The notes below the pieces were generated by a model. The model was not told the DNA's origin. It saw only the letters and a list, made by a program, of their open reading frames with translations, and searched no databases. The position numbers and the translations under genes were made by a program. From NCBI GenBank assembly GCA_022925895.1, contig JAKSYS010000347.1, forward strand, positions 1-63,307: a stretch of DNA of 63,307 nt, given 5' to 3'. This DNA comes from Fragilaria crotonensis (lineage: Eukaryota; Bacillariophyta; Fragilariophyceae; Fragilariales; Fragilariaceae). How positions within the stretch are numbered: the first letter of the stretch is position 1; every line of letters begins with the position of its first letter. Below, piece by piece: positions 1 through 12,253 of the stretch.

Positions 1-44
1 CTTCAGTAGGAGTACATGATGAGGAAGACATTCCTGAGTCTTCC

Positions 45-960
45 ATGCTGGTATTGTACCAAGAGCGCATCAACTCTCTTGACAACAAGTGTGTCTCAAT
101 CTCTCTTGAAGTGGATCTACTACTCCAAACACTAAACAAGATTGGTGCACCTATGAAAGCATATGAGGCCATAAGAATGCAATGGACAAGTAGGTCTGTT
201 TGCAGTGGTCATGTCTTGAGTGATTCTGCAATCACATCCTCTTGAAAGACTGTTTTGTCCATGGTGACAAAGCGTATTAACTGAGGAGATGGGTTAAAGC
301 CAGTATTGGATACGCTTTGCCTTCCATACACCTATGTTTCCATCAATGTTGCCTATTTCCAGGCATCTGCCATTTTTGCTGACCTCCTTTCCTGTGGACA
401 TCGTAATGTTGATGCCAACTATATATTTGATGGCAATTGGAATCAAGACCATGATCCATATGCATGCAGTTCCCAGCGGAAACGTGATTGTCGATCTGAA
501 CACGGGGCAATCATACCTCAAAACCCACCACCCCTATGCAAGAACCCAAACGACATGTTGCTTGCGTGTCCTTTGGCAATTGACAAGACAATGTGTGACA
601 TTGGTGGATGCAGGCAGGTGCCTGCCTCTGGAACCCATTACACTGCAGTATGGGATTGTGCAATTTGACGTTTGCAAGAAATTTGAGGCAATGCATGCTT
701 TGGGTTACATCCATCCCTGAATGTTGATTTTCAGGCTGCAGAACCTGGGGTACCCTTTGAACTTGCCAATAATGCTCCTCTCCCCATGTATACAAATGCA
801 CCAATGCTACATGGAAAGTTAATGAGTACCACATGCAGATTGACTTCATCCTACATAAATCTGGTTTTCTTGATCTTCAAGAGATGCAAAAGGCGTTCAA
901 ATTCCTTGACGTCCTGCTTTGGCAAACACTTTGAAAACAAGAGGGCCATCTGACCCTTAG
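45..960 (+). pseudogene. Transposase-like relic, frame-broken
   Basis: Coding-like text runs on the plus strand but switches frame several times. Around 306-480 one frame gives a stretch with the block DANYIFDGNWNQDHDP. Around 470-530 another frame gives GNVIVDLNTGQSY. Around 555-600 the first frame returns with CPLAIDKTMCDIGG. Then LPLEPITLQYGIVQFDV and a third stretch near 830-890 (IDFILHKSGFLDLQ) follow. The order and spacing resemble the front half of large transposase-like proteins dispersed in diatom and fungal genomes (Plavaka-like); this family assignment is from memory and tentative. No single frame is open for more than about 120 codons, and the left part is cut by the window edge. 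The catalytic half is not recognisable. Confidence 0.5.
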
Positions 961-1559
961 ATGGATCATACCTGCAATGCTTGGGTTTCCACTTTTCTCC
1001 TTCTTTGAATCCCCATGTGCTTCCGTGGGACCACCATCAGCAACAACTGCCAATGAAATTTGCAAGACAACACCAGCGGCCACACCGTCGGACGAATCCA
1101 CACCGGAGATATCCCGCCGCAACATGTTTCCATGACGCACAACTTGGCAGTCAACGGATCCAACTGATGATCCAGTTTCCAGGGTACCATCCAATAATTC
1201 ATCAGGTGGGATGTCCAGCAGCCCGACCAAGCCACCTCTTTTTGTCAACAGAGCGCAAGGATGATCCATGGCTGAAGCCATCGTCGCCATGAGACGCCAG
1301 GCAGTTTTGCTGGGAAAAGTTTGAAACCGGACGACATTATTGTTGTCATTCTTCGCAACATGAACTTGAGGTGTTCTGTGCGTCACAGACGGTGTTGCTT
1401 TCTGAACCAGCATAAGACTGCCATTCTTTCTCGTCAAAAGAAAAAATAGCACCAGCACGTGGCTTTGTTTGTCCGGACATGGGATGGCCTTCCGACATCA
1501 CATCTAGACTCCTAACATTGGTGATGGAGGCAACGGAATGACTGATCAACCGCTAACGA

Positions 1560-2790
1560 AATAACAACTTGGCTGGCAGTGTTGTACCGATTTACAAATG
1601 GTAGTCTCCACGTACTACAACTTCGAAAACGCCCGAAGAAGTGGGCGGACACCAACGTATAAAGACCGCTAAATGGTGAGCCAAATCGGGTGGAATACCA
1701 TGCTAAATATGAGCTTCGAAAGCAAGGACAACGTCCTGAACAAATTCACAGCAGCGCCACTAAATGGTGAGCGTTGCCTTGTCACAAGTGAAAGCAACAC
1801 CACTAATTGGTGAGCATTGCCTAGTCACAAGTAAGTGTGAAGCACAGAAGCATCCAACCACCACAGCTACTACAGTTTTGCTTGTTGTGGTGGCTGCCAA
1901 CCTCTGTAGATGGAGAAGTTGTTTAGGAACAATCAGGGGCAGCCACATGAACAAAAACCGGATTGTTGTTGGTGCACCAGTACCTAATCCCACAAAACGT
2001 GATGTGGGATAACTTCTTGCGCATACTGTACCAGGACATTGAAGTCCCACAAAATGCCAACCTGGGACCTCAACTTTCAGTCTTACAAATCATAAGACTA
2101 CTAAGATACATAACATATTTTTTACATGTGAGAAATTTACTTAACAACTTAGAGAATTGATATTTGAGCTCTGATAACTATTTATATATATAAATTTTGT
2201 AAAAGTACAGAATTAGAAATATGGAATTCATTCATACAATGTACATGTGCAAATTTTGTACCTCCATTGACAATCATACTGCAATGCATGTACACGACCG
2301 CGACACCGTGGCTGTGTCATTTACATGTGCAAAAGTTTGTACTTTATTGACGGTCATAATGAATTCTTGTCAGTAGTACATAACCGCAACAACGTTGTAC
2401 GCCTTACACGCGGTAACTACAATACATGTACCATATTACCTTATTTTTCAGATATATACATTTAGAATACACAACTTAGTACGGTCTTATGTACACATTA
2501 CACATGACTATGGCACAAGCACTATGGAATTTACATTTGCATAATATTCATGTGCAACAAATTACATTCTTGATTGCACAGTCATAGTACATTCTTGGTA
2601 CCTGATAAATAACCACATCCACAAGACTGATATAGACAGACAACTTACACTTAGTTGTCAGTGTCATGTCACAAGATTAAAAACATTAGTAGGTTAGTTG
2701 AATACTGTGAATCTGTACGATGAATGAAAAAAGATGATTATTGTTATTGTATATAATTTTCAAATTTTTGATTGTTGATGAGTTTGAAAT
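1560..2790. other. Non-coding spacer, AT-rich, no gene seen
   Basis: No open frame with convincing protein character. The stretch 1660-1850 carries repeated short words (CTAAATGGTGAGC, TTGGTGAGCATTGCC). From about 2160 to 2680 it is AT-rich with recurring 'ACATGTGCAAA..TTTGTAC' words, including two loosely similar blocks near 2240-2300 and 2315-2370 (each with a CATGTGCAAA core followed by a 'TTGACNNTCATANTG' core). Probably decayed repeat DNA. Confidence 0.5.
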
Positions 2791-2887
2791 TTGGCTCAGC
2801 ATACCAAAAGGGGAGTGCACCTGAGTGTACAAGTGCATTACATGAGTAAAAACCAAAACATACCAATGCACACAAATAACACAAACA

Positions 2888-4482
2888 TGGCGGGCAGCAA
2901 CACGTCAGGAAATGGCGATGACAATGAGGAAGTGGGGGAGAATGAGAAGCCAAACAACACGGAGAAGACAGAGCAATCACAAACTGACTCAACATTACAA
3001 AGAGGGGTTGATGCAGATGACTGTGACTCTCCATTTACAGGTTGTGATCATCAGCAACACAGCCACTCTCCACATACTAGTACAGGTAGCACCCGAACAT
3101 CTCAAAGACATTGCCATTGCCATTGCCATTGCCATGATTGGCGTCAACAAAATCGTCAACTCTGCTCTCCATTTAGAGGTGGTGACAACCGATGGCCGCG
3201 ACATCAACAAAAAATTGATTGCACTAATCATTGTGATGTGATAGGTGGTGGAGGAGCACGGTCTTGAGGAGTGAGGACAACATGAGTAGGAGAGAGATGA
3301 TAGTGACCCGTCCAGTGGTTACCATGCATCATGCATATCAAGTGAAGATTATAGTCACTCTTGATCAAGAAGTTGAGAGCAAGTCAGAATCACCAAAGAT
3401 GGGACGTGGAAATGGAGGATACCGATACGCCAAAAGCAGCAATGTCATACAGAAAAGCACATCAAGTACAGAAGAGAAATGTTGCAGATAGAACTCAGGT
3501 TCTTGTTAGGGGAACAATATTCAGGAAATCAAAATTCATCACAAGTGAGGCAATATTCAACAAGGCGATGATTATTGTCATCAAAACACAAGAACCTAGT
3601 GATGATGATGAATTCATAAGGATATACAAAGCAAATAAATACCCAATACGCATTCAAGTATGCCAATATGCATTAAACCATGGTACTGTACACAAATGTC
3701 TACAGTACCATGCATGAGATACTATCAAATTTTGCGTTTAATGCAAATAGGGTATAGAGCCATACAAAGCTTGTGTTGTTGGTGGAATCAATGCCAAGAG
3801 GAGTATATGTGAGCAGGCTGGAGCAAGGATTGTCAAGGAATTACTTACCAGGCGGGGGTATATTGAAGATGACAATGACCCACCTTACTTTATTCATTCA
3901 CTTGTCCATGAATTGTGACAAGGAGTCACGTTTATAGACAAAGAAGCATTTCTATGGTTCATTGGTGAATTTGTTGCCTGTGTCTCAGGAACAAAAGTGT
4001 GGGGGAGGAAGAAGTACTATTTTGGGGTTGTCAAGAACTTGTGGTGACTGTGTCGGATGAAGTGCTTGCAATCCTACTTTATGAATATTACATTGAGAAG
4101 TGGATACCTTGTTATCACACGGAGAAACCGGGAGAGAAACCTTGTGGAAAGGCAAAAGGAAAGTACACTTCATCAGTGAGAGATCACTGTCTGTAAGGAC
4201 AAGGGTGGAGTGCCGAAGGTGTCACGAGATTCATTGCATTGTGTGCAATTGTTGATAGGGATAGAAAGAGTGCAGATGCCAAAAAAGCTGAAGATGCAGT
4301 GCTAGTAGTACTTGCTTTGAGGCGCCGCAAGTTTGGAGATAGTGTTGACAATGGAAATCACATAGATCCACAGGGGGAGAGACAGCAATGTTGCGTTATG
4401 TCTGAAGCAGTAGAGGCATTTTGTGAACAGTTACAACAACATTGTAATAATCAAATTATACTACATTTGCAGAAAGATTGAC
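2888..4482 (+). pseudogene. Unnamed dispersed protein family, copy 1 (frame-broken)
   Basis: A protein of unknown function, read across at least four frame switches. It begins with an acidic, Asn/Ser-rich tail (from 2888, MAGSNTSGNGDDNEEVGENE). A conserved core follows: FRKSKFITSEAIFNKA near 3520-3570, EQAGARIVKELLTRRG near 3810-3860, DKEAFLWFIGEFVACVSGTK near 3940-3995, SDEVLAILLYEYYIEKW near 4055-4105, and GWSAEGVTRFIALC near 4205-4245. The same blocks in the same order occur in the minus-strand copy at 11.0-12.25 kb, so this is a real family and not chance. It keeps a C-terminal part (4105-4330) that the other copy has lost. I see no catalytic motif that would identify the activity; it is probably transposon-associated because it is repeated and sits among relics. 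Confidence 0.6.
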
Positions 4483-4785
4483 AACTGCAAGCATCATGCA
4501 AATGTAAGATAGGGTGTACCAGAAGGGGTACATGTCCACCACAGACAGACGTGCTGTTTTGTGAATGCAACCGATGTAACATAAAGAATGTCAGGCAGCA
4601 AAGACGCCACAGAAACAAAATGTGGCACATTGTACAATTGTTGCGACAGAGGAGATGTGCCATAGATAAAAAATGCAATTGACTTTTGTACCATCAAAGG
4701 GTACAGAAATAGTACATTCTTAACATTTTTTTACTTGTACCAAACTTTGGTACAATATACTATACCGGTTCAAAAGTGCTTGGGA

Positions 4786-5163
4786 TTAAAAAAATGGTAC
4801 ATTGTACCCCAGACAGTGTGTACAACCCGGAACCTTCTGAGGTACTTGAGTTCCCAGCATGATGCCCAGCATTTCTTTTGACTCAACACCATAAAGATAT
4901 ATGTGTTCTGGGACTCTCACATCTGTCTGAAATGGGTTCATTGGTGGGCTCTCCCAAACAACCCTCCTGCTAACTATTGTTGGTCCAATTATGGCCTTGA
5001 CACTGACGAGATAAAGCTTGAGTGAATGGTCATTGGACAGACCAGCAAGAAATTCTGATTTTCTAACGGTAACCTTTGCCTCTTGCATTCCATACTGATT
5101 CAATCTCAAGCCAGCATTTGAAACTCCTGGATACCTTGGTAAGGGTTTGTATTGGGGCAGCAT
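4786..5163 (-). CDS. Hypothetical protein or TE-derived fragment
   Basis: A 125-codon open frame with ordinary protein composition (for example LNQYGMQEAKVTVRK, then LKLYLVSVKAIIGPTIV). The hydrophobic and charged residues alternate as in a folded domain, which is why it is kept. There are no neighbours of matching strand to suggest an operon or intron-joined gene. I do not recognise the family. It may be a fragment of a transposon protein, since both sides are relic DNA. Confidence 0.35.
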   Translation of the reverse strand: MLPQYKPLPRYPGVSNAGLRLNQYGMQEAKVTVRKSEFLAGLSNDHSLKLYLVSVKAIIGPTIVSRRVVWESPPMNPFQTDVRVPEHIYLYGVESKEMLGIMLGTQVPQKVPGCTHCLGYNVPFF

Positions 5164-5785
5164 TTCTTAGGAAAAAGCAGTGCTGCATGAGACTTCATAG
5201 CTAATAGTGCTACTCTTGTGTGTCAGTGCATATTTCATAATCATTGAAACAGTGCTATAATCTAACTGCGCACAGTCTACTGTCTACAGCATGATGAGCC
5301 ACTCAAAAGTGTGCATTACTCTGACTACTTTAGATTAAGCCAATGAACTTCATTGGCTCACAACTGCTTCTACTAAGCTTAAACAATTATCTCTATTGCA
5401 TTCTTTGGCCTACAATTGTAAGGGTGAAGAGGTAGTTATTGCTTCATTCAACTACTCACACATCAACATGAATGATCTCAATGCACTGGCTGCAGAATAT
5501 CCTCTATTCATCTTGGTAATGACATGCACTGTGCCATCTTGTTCATAGTGTTGGGAATCCTTATATTTGTGACGGTCTGCACTGACTCAACTCCCAAGCA
5601 AGTCAGCAGTGTTTGTGGAACTGCCATACTAGGGGGTTCTCACATTGTTAAGCAATTTCATCATCATTGAGGTTGGAGGTGGGCGTTGGTTGTGCAACAC
5701 CAATTCTTTCTTTGTGTGTGCAGCTGCTCAGGTTGTGGACTTCCATTCTTGACCCCCCTAATACAGATGTGGTGGTACTAGCTGG
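5164..5785. other. Spacer with short coding-like remnant
   Basis: Mostly featureless. Near 5450-5520 a short open stretch (FNYSHINMNDLNALAAEYP) looks protein-like but has no start or continuation. Nothing else is supported. Confidence 0.3.
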
Positions 5786-6184
5786 TATTGATGCCTCATC
5801 TACTATTGCCCACTCACACCTGCTCCCTATGCCATCCTCACCATGCTTTTCACCAGCCATCCATTGCTTGCTCAAAAATAACATCATTTTTGTAACTCAT
5901 GCTGTCAATCCCATATTGAAACCAGCCAGAAAGGTACAGCAACAATGCTTTCTTCATACTGTGCCTTGTCAGCTACAGAACATTGTTATTGATGCCTCAT
6001 CTATTGCCCACTCACACCTGCTCCCTATGCCGTCCTCACCATGCTTTTCACCAGCCATCCATTGCTTGCTCAATAATAACATCATTTTTGTAACTCATGC
6101 TGTCAATCCCATATTGAAACCAGCCAGAAAGGTACAGCAACAATGCTTTCTTCATACTGTGCCTTGTCAGCTACAGAACATTGC
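5786..6184. repeat. Two-copy tandem duplication, about 200 bp unit
   Basis: The block starting ATTGATGCCTCATCTA at 5786 is repeated from 5988, with a 3-bp difference near the start (CTACTATTG versus CTATTG) and only a few substitutions. Both copies end at CTACAGAACATTG. Because the net unit is a multiple of three, an apparent 177-codon frame (5667-6200) stays open across both copies; this is best explained by the duplication rather than by coding. Confidence 0.9.
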
Positions 6185-6524
6185 TATGACCATGGCATGA
6201 GTTGTACAATTTTGCATCTGCAACAAGTATGAGTGTAATGGCCTTTCTGACGATGATAATCAGATTCATTGTACAACCTTTCTGACATTACTGATATAAT
6301 CCAGATTCATTTTACAACCTTTCTATGATACTGATTTTCCTGTTATTGCCCTTCTCCGAATGGTCTCCTGAAGCTAGGTGCTGCCAAATGTACACTCAAT
6401 TTGAATTCATGACAAGGATGATTAAGTTGGACACACCCATTCATCCCAATGGAAAGAGCAGGGGTTAGGGGTTAGTACACAGTTTTGCCTTGTGGTGTGT
6501 TAACATATAATCAAAAACACAATA

Positions 6525-6690
6525 TTTTCAAAATGTCTAGCGCAGTGAAATTCCTTTCAATGCAACATTGAAGAGTGGAGCAGTCAAATTCCTCTGAATG
6601 CAACATTATACTGGAGCAGTGAAATTTCACTGTATGAAACATGAAATGTCTGGAACAGTGAAATTCCTTTGAATGCTTATATTGATAGCC
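6525..6690. repeat. Short tandem repeat, 'cagtgaaattcctttgaatgc' type
   Basis: Four imperfect units of about 40-50 bp, each carrying GCAGTGAAATT followed by CCTTTGAATGCAACATT or a close variant. No coding potential is seen. Confidence 0.7.
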
Positions 6691-7490
6691 ACTTGTATTT
6701 GTCAGGTCTAACAGGCAGGGGTCACCACATTGAGGTAGGTCAACAACAATAGTTGAGCCAAATTATCTCTTTTGCTGAGATTATAGCCATCCATCATCAG
6801 GTTAATTTTCTCCAGATGCAGAGTTGTTCAAAAAACAGGCAGGTCTTAAAACATTGCTGGAGTTGCCATACTGACAAGGCCAGGCTATATGTAGAGGCTG
6901 AAAAGCACACGATAGAATGGGTAAGTCAAAGAAGCCTTTCCCTATCAGCACACACAGCTTGACAATTCAGTCCAACTTATATGTTTGGGAGGATGATGTT
7001 TGATGTAATTCAGTCCAACTTATCCGTTCGGGAGGATGATGTTTGATGTCATTCCCTCAGTTCAGTTCAAACTTCTCAATCCCAGAGTGCCTAACCATAT
7101 TAATGCACTCACAAGTCAGGTTGGGTCATGAACAGGGTGTGCCTCAGTCTAGTCCAAACTTCTCAATCCCAGAGTGCCTAACCATAACATAAATGCACTT
7201 GCAAGTCAGGTTGGGTCATGAACAGGGTGTGCACACCCTTTTCATAAGGTACGGACAGCGCCCGGTTTCTTTCTGACGAAAGTTCTGTTATTTCATGAAA
7301 TATGCCCTAATATTATTGACACTTCTCCAAATCCTAGTAACATCTTGAATCGACGTGGTTACGCTCAAAATGGCCGACTGGTTTCTGAAGCTTGAAAGTT
7401 TGGTGTACTTATTAAATTAAAAATGAACCAATAATATCGACACTTCTCAAAAATTCTTCCTTGCAAAATCTTAAACCGATCTTCGGATGT
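6690..7490. repeat. Nested tandem repeats (52 bp and about 85 bp)
   Basis: At 6962-7055 a unit containing AATTCAGTCCAACTTAT and GGGAGGATGATGTTTGATGT occurs twice. At 7070-7225 a longer unit containing AACTTCTCAATCCCAGAGTG, CCTAACCATA and CAGGTTGGGTCATGAACAGG occurs twice. The rest (7240-7490) shows nothing further. Confidence 0.8.
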
Positions 7491-7494
7491 ATAG

Positions 7495-7715
7495 ACGCTC
7501 AAAATGACCGCCTGCATCGACAATCCACGGTCCATATCTCGTTTGCAATGAGGTGAACCGTTATTCTACGACAGCAAGGATCCACATTTGCAACGCCGTT
7601 TGCATGGATGATGATGATTGCTTTTGTCCACATCCCCGTTTGCAATGCAGGTGAACCGCGATTAACAACGACGGCATCAATTCGCAACGCCGTTTATATA
7701 CATGGATGATGATTG
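7495..7715. repeat. Two-copy repeat, about 105-110 bp unit
   Basis: Two imperfect copies share CGTTTGCAATG, AGGTGAACCG, CGACAGCAAGG/CGACGGCATC, GCAACGCCGTTT and CATGGATGATGATTGCT in the same order. The second copy has extra bases (ATATA) before CATGGATG. No gene is evident. Confidence 0.75.
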
Positions 7716-9760
7716 CTCTAAGTCACCTGCATGTTTCAGGTATCTTTGGACAATGACGAATACTTCAATTTCTGTTTTGTCATGGCGCAGAGTGGAACCT
7801 CATAATTTGGTGTATTCGTTATGTGGACTTGAAACTTAAAACCCTAATCCGACCAAATGTGAACGAGGCCAAATGCTGACCATCACACGTTCAAGACCAG
7901 CACTGGGCGGAGAAACCAGCTGGACGGACTAAACAGTCTAGTAGCTATTGCTGAACTTGAGCTTATGAATTCCTTCACCTACGTGGAAATATTCCTCAAC
8001 TTTATCCTGCGGAGTGTCACGAGCGCATTGGGCCGTGGTGATGCAAAAGAAAAGGAGGTGGTTCCACAAAGTTGATGGAATTAACGAAAAGAGAATTCGT
8101 CACTCACAAAAAGCAAGATTGTGATAACCGATGTATGATAGCATGACCCAACAACAAAAATAAGAATCATGAGTCATGATTCATGATTATTATTTTATTG
8201 TTGAGTTCCAAGTGGACAAGGAGCGGTGATGCTACGACCCGAGAGCTCGAAAAAACGTGCAAAAGGTAATCTATGCCGAACCGTATCTTTCTTAGGGCAG
8301 TAAGAAATTCCTACAAGAAATGCTGAGCTTAACGCCCAATTCATATCTGTCGGATTGAGTTACGAGGAGGCAGATATGTTCAATACTAATTGACGATGAT
8401 TTGAAATCTGAGAGTTTTGGGAATCGCTTTACAAAAACTCGAATATATGCTTAATCAGAGAAATCGCTAGAAAAGCGTTTTCGGTTTCAGTCAGTTGACC
8501 AAACGAAAGCCTAAAGCTGCCTTTCGTGAAGCGGAAGCGGATTCACACAGTAAATCCTTCCCAAACATTTTCTGCGAAAATCGATGCCAAGCTGATAGGA
8601 GTTGATATCACATTAGCAAATTTCTGCTTCAATCAGCGACTTGAACCTGGTATTACGTTGAACCAAGAAACTGGTGCTGTTTCACGCCCACAGTACCAGG
8701 TACCTTAAAATGAGAAGGGGATATGAACTGCATGAGACAGGAAAGTTATTGACAAGCAGAACACCGAAAGCTTGTAATCAATCTTTTCAGAAATCATTCC
8801 CTTCTCCGTACAAGGAGGTACTATGTTCTATGTGGATACCAATACAAACCATCATTTCAGGAGAAGAAGTATCTTAGTTAGCCTAGGTTTCATATGTTGC
8901 CCTGAGATGAGACATGTTTGACACCAGAATCTCCTCTTTTCATCTGTCTCAGCAACCACAGTCTTGATTTCAGATTTATTTCTGAGAGTGTGACGAGGCT
9001 TTTTGAACACTCAGTATTTTTTCTTTAGAGTCGTCAATTCTTGTTAATTTTGAGTTAGCGTTTTCTATTTATAAGACGACTATTTAACAAAGTATTAAGG
9101 GGAAGCCTTGCAACAAGCGGGTTGATGACATGTGTGCATGTTGTTGCCATTTTGAATTGACAAGAGTATTATTTGTCGATTTGAGAATGAATGGGGTCGG
9201 CGTGGTCTCAAGCATATCATTAATCTCCAATGCATCTATTTTTAGAATTTGGAGTTCGACCATGTCGTTATGGCATTTATTTGATCGTTGGATACTTTGA
9301 AAACATTCTTGTAGTGAATTGCATATAAATTCCAACCACGAGCCATGAGTAATTGATTTGCATCTCTTTTAACCATATATCACAGCAGACTTATGACCAT
9401 AATGGGCGCTTGTTTTGTTCGAAATCCGAAGACATGGATGTGCTTCATTCAGGCCATTCGCCCATCGATCACAGAAATTCGTTGAGTTTCTCCACATAAA
9501 ACCCATTTATGGTTCGTCCATGGTAATTTTTTCTAAAAATTTCCTTTCGACCCACCATTATTGAGTCTACTTCTTGTTGCGGATCGTGGCATTATATTCG
9601 AATTGAGTTCCTTTATAAAATGCATTCTATCGTGGGTCGTTATTTATTATTTGATATGAATTCCTGGATAAAAGATAGAAGACATTCTTCTTAACACACT
9701 GTCGAATTTCGCTGATTTGGCTACGCCGAGCAGTCTCAATTGAAGACTTTCTTGTGATCA
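7716..9760. other. Non-coding, no gene seen
   Basis: Only short frames without protein character. One small inverted motif (AATCATGAGTCATGATTCATGATT at 8163-8186) lies in an AT-rich patch. I see no RNA gene or transposon domain. Confidence 0.4.
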
Positions 9761-10005
9761 CCCTTCCAAACAACCTTTCGCTCGAACTTCGTTGGCGGCC
9801 AATCCTTTAAAGAATATGAAACTCTACGACGCCAAACTATCGACTTTCGATGGCTTGTACTCCCCATAGAAATACGAGACCCTTCCGAACTACCTTTCGC
9901 TCGAACTTCGTTGGCGGCCAGTCCTTAAAAGAATATGAAACTCTACGACGCCAAACTATCTCATTTCGCTGGCTTGTACTCCCCATAGAAATACGACACC
10001 CTTCG
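9761..10005. repeat. 119-bp tandem repeat, two copies plus start of a third
   Basis: CCCTTCCAAACAACCTTTCG at 9761 recurs at 9880 as CCCTTCCGAACTACCTTTCG. The body (CGAACTTCGTTGGCGGCCA, GAATATGAAACTCTACGACG, GGCTTGTACTCCCCATAGAA) is repeated nearly perfectly. A third unit begins at 9999 and breaks off after about 8 bp. Short frames inside it on both strands are repeat artefacts. Confidence 0.9.
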
Positions 10006-10174
10006 GTACCAGTTCGCATGTTCAAAATTCAAACTGTCGAGGCCAAATAAGAGGTACGCAGGGTACAATTTTCGACTCCTTCAGGGATTCAGGGTACATC
10101 TCGGGTAGAATATGGAACTTAACCGCCACTGCGAAGCACACCCCGAACACAAACCAAAGACCGTAATATAAATG

Positions 10175-10830
10175 TAAGGGTTTGATACATCATATTGGGG
10201 GAGGGGCGGTTAGATGATGTTGTCATCTAACTGATACATCACATGGGGAGGGCGGTTAGATGATGTCGTCATCGAACAAGTCTCACAATTATATTTCACA
10301 ACCCACATCAAAATTGGGGGCGGCCAGATGATGATAGCATCGAACACGTCTAACAATTATATTTCACAACCCCACTTGCAACAGGATTATGGGGGCGGCT
10401 AGATGATGTTTCACGAACAAGTCTTACAATTATATTTCACAACCCACATCAAAGTGGGGGGCGGATGATGATAGCATCGAACAAGTCTCACAATTACATC
10501 TCACAACCCCACTTGCAACAGGATTATGGGGCGGTTAGATGATGTTACTTTTTTAGATTCCCACCCCATAATGTCACTATGGACAGTGCAAATGTTCAGT
10601 AAATGGGGGCGGTTAGATGATGTTACTTTTTAGATTCCCACCCCATAATGTCACTATGGACAGTGCAAATAAATGTTCAGTAGCGTTTTGTCATCGAACA
10701 AGTGTCACGATTATGTTTCACAACCCATTATTGCACACAGCTGTACCAATACATACCAGTGCCATTGTTCAGTAAAATTTTGTCATGGAGCAACTTTCAA
10801 AATTATGAAATTTCACAACCCCACTGCACC
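10175..10830. repeat. Higher-order minisatellite with GGGGCGG..AGATGATG unit
   Basis: A basic block GGGGGCGGTTAGATGATG followed by CGAACAAGTCTCACAATTA and TATTTCACAACCC recurs about every 60-75 bp. Alternate units differ in the spacer (CACATCAAAATTGGGGG versus CCCACTTGCAACAGGATTAT), giving a dimer of about 125-140 bp. A further duplicated block at 10545-10680 contains TTAGATTCCCACCCCATAAT and GTCACTATGGACAGTGCAAA twice. Copies become shorter and degenerate toward 10830. Confidence 0.85.
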
Positions 10831-11039
10831 AGAAATGCTCCATCTTAATGACAAAGAAGCAGTCAAGCACCTGTAGCAAATTTGGACTTGCAAAAAGGAA
10901 CAAGAAGCCGGATAGGAAGAAGCAAACCGTCTTGCAACCAAAACAAGAAACAGAAGTATAAGATTACAATAGCATCTTGGGTCATGCCTGGCTTGTTGCA
11001 TTGTCTCAGGGGCACACCAGCTCAACCAACAACAAAGAA

Positions 11040-12253
11040 GGTATAAAGGTCCAGCGCACAGCAATGGTAACCCACTTTTCCATATAATTATCGAGGAGCA
11101 ACAAACCAAACGCTTCATCACTTTTAGTTACAAGTTTTCCACCACGCCCATCTCCGGCTTTTGACACCAACGTGGTCTTCTTTGCATTTCTCCATTGCCT
11201 TGCCCCGCATACACATTCCAAGAACCTGTCAAAGAACCAGAAGAATGCATTCTTCTCTCTTTCTGTTGTTGCTCTCCTGAGCTTACAGAATTCGTCAATA
11301 CTGTAAAACTCTTCTCCACGTTGTTTGAACTCGGCGATTGCTTTCCTTGCAAGTGCCCCACCTGTTTGTTCACACGAACTCCTCTTTGTATTCAATGCAT
11401 GATTAAAACAACTTTCGTACAGCATTTGAAAACTTACATGCTTGTGAGGCTCCACTTTTTCATGATTCATCACCAACTGGAATGCTTTTTGGAACATTGC
11501 GTCGTTATTTATGAACTTGATTCGGCGGAATACATCTGATTTGACAAATTGATTAACACAATCTGCCACATGCTTCTCTTGTTTCTGAATTGATTCAGCC
11601 TTTGACAAGCCACGAACCGAAATGCCAACATCAATAATCTGACGAGACGGCAACATGACATTAGGATTTGCATTGTTTGGAGGATCCACTGCACCTTGCT
11701 GGGAACTGCGGTTCAACTCCCTACGATGAGCCTCAGCCCTCATTGCTGCGGCTTCTGCCTCGTCCTCCATTTCCCTTCAATACCCATTGTATCTCTGTCG
11801 ACGTCCCCTGCTATCATCCTCATCTGATGAAGTTGACGACCAGCCATGCTTTTCCTTATTTTCAGCGTCGTTATTGTTGGCGAGTTCTGCCCCCCTTCGT
11901 CATCACTTGATTCGTCCTGCACAGCATCCTCACCATACACCTCCTCTTCATCATCCTCCTTGCTTGTCATCGTTCTCCTCGTCAACATACTCCTCTGATT
12001 CGGATGTGCTTTCAATGTCATCGAGTATCAACTTCTGTACCACCAATTTTCTTGGTTTAATTGGCTTTCTCTTCTTACCAGCACCAGCAACACGTTTCTT
12101 TTTGTTCTTGGTGGTCACACTGTCGACAGCATTGGATTCGTCACCATCAGGTTTGCCCTTGTCATCATCCGCTGGATCATTTGTTGTTTTTGTACGCTTA
12201 TGATTTGCAGCAGCAGCACTTTCATTTACCTTCTTTTGTTTGTTATTTGTCAT
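11040..12253 (-). pseudogene. Unnamed dispersed protein family, copy 2 (frame-broken)
   Basis: Reading leftward from 12253, a Lys-rich then acidic low-complexity region (VTTKNKKKRVAGAGKKRK, then STSESEEYVDEENDD near 11960-12000) continues after a frame switch as SKEDDEEEVYGEDAVQDESS. After another switch near 11770 a 254-codon frame holds the core: FRRIKFINNDAMFQKAFQLV, EQTGGALARKAIAEFKQRG, KNAFFWFFDRFLECVCGARQ, SDEAFGLLLLDNYMEKW. These blocks align in order with copy 1 at 2.9-4.5 kb, but many residues differ, so the copies are old. It breaks off after YMEKW with unrelated sequence, lacking the last part of copy 1. The basic/acidic tail suggests a nuclear protein (inference). Function unknown. 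Confidence 0.6.

Noticed and set aside
877-1458. 193-codon minus-strand frame beside the transposase-like relic
   Set aside because: The plus strand over the same stretch also has protein-like text continuing the relic, and the minus frame shows no domain or conserved block.
5667-6200. 177-codon frame as a gene
   Set aside because: Its length comes from a 200-bp tandem duplication; the text has no domain character.
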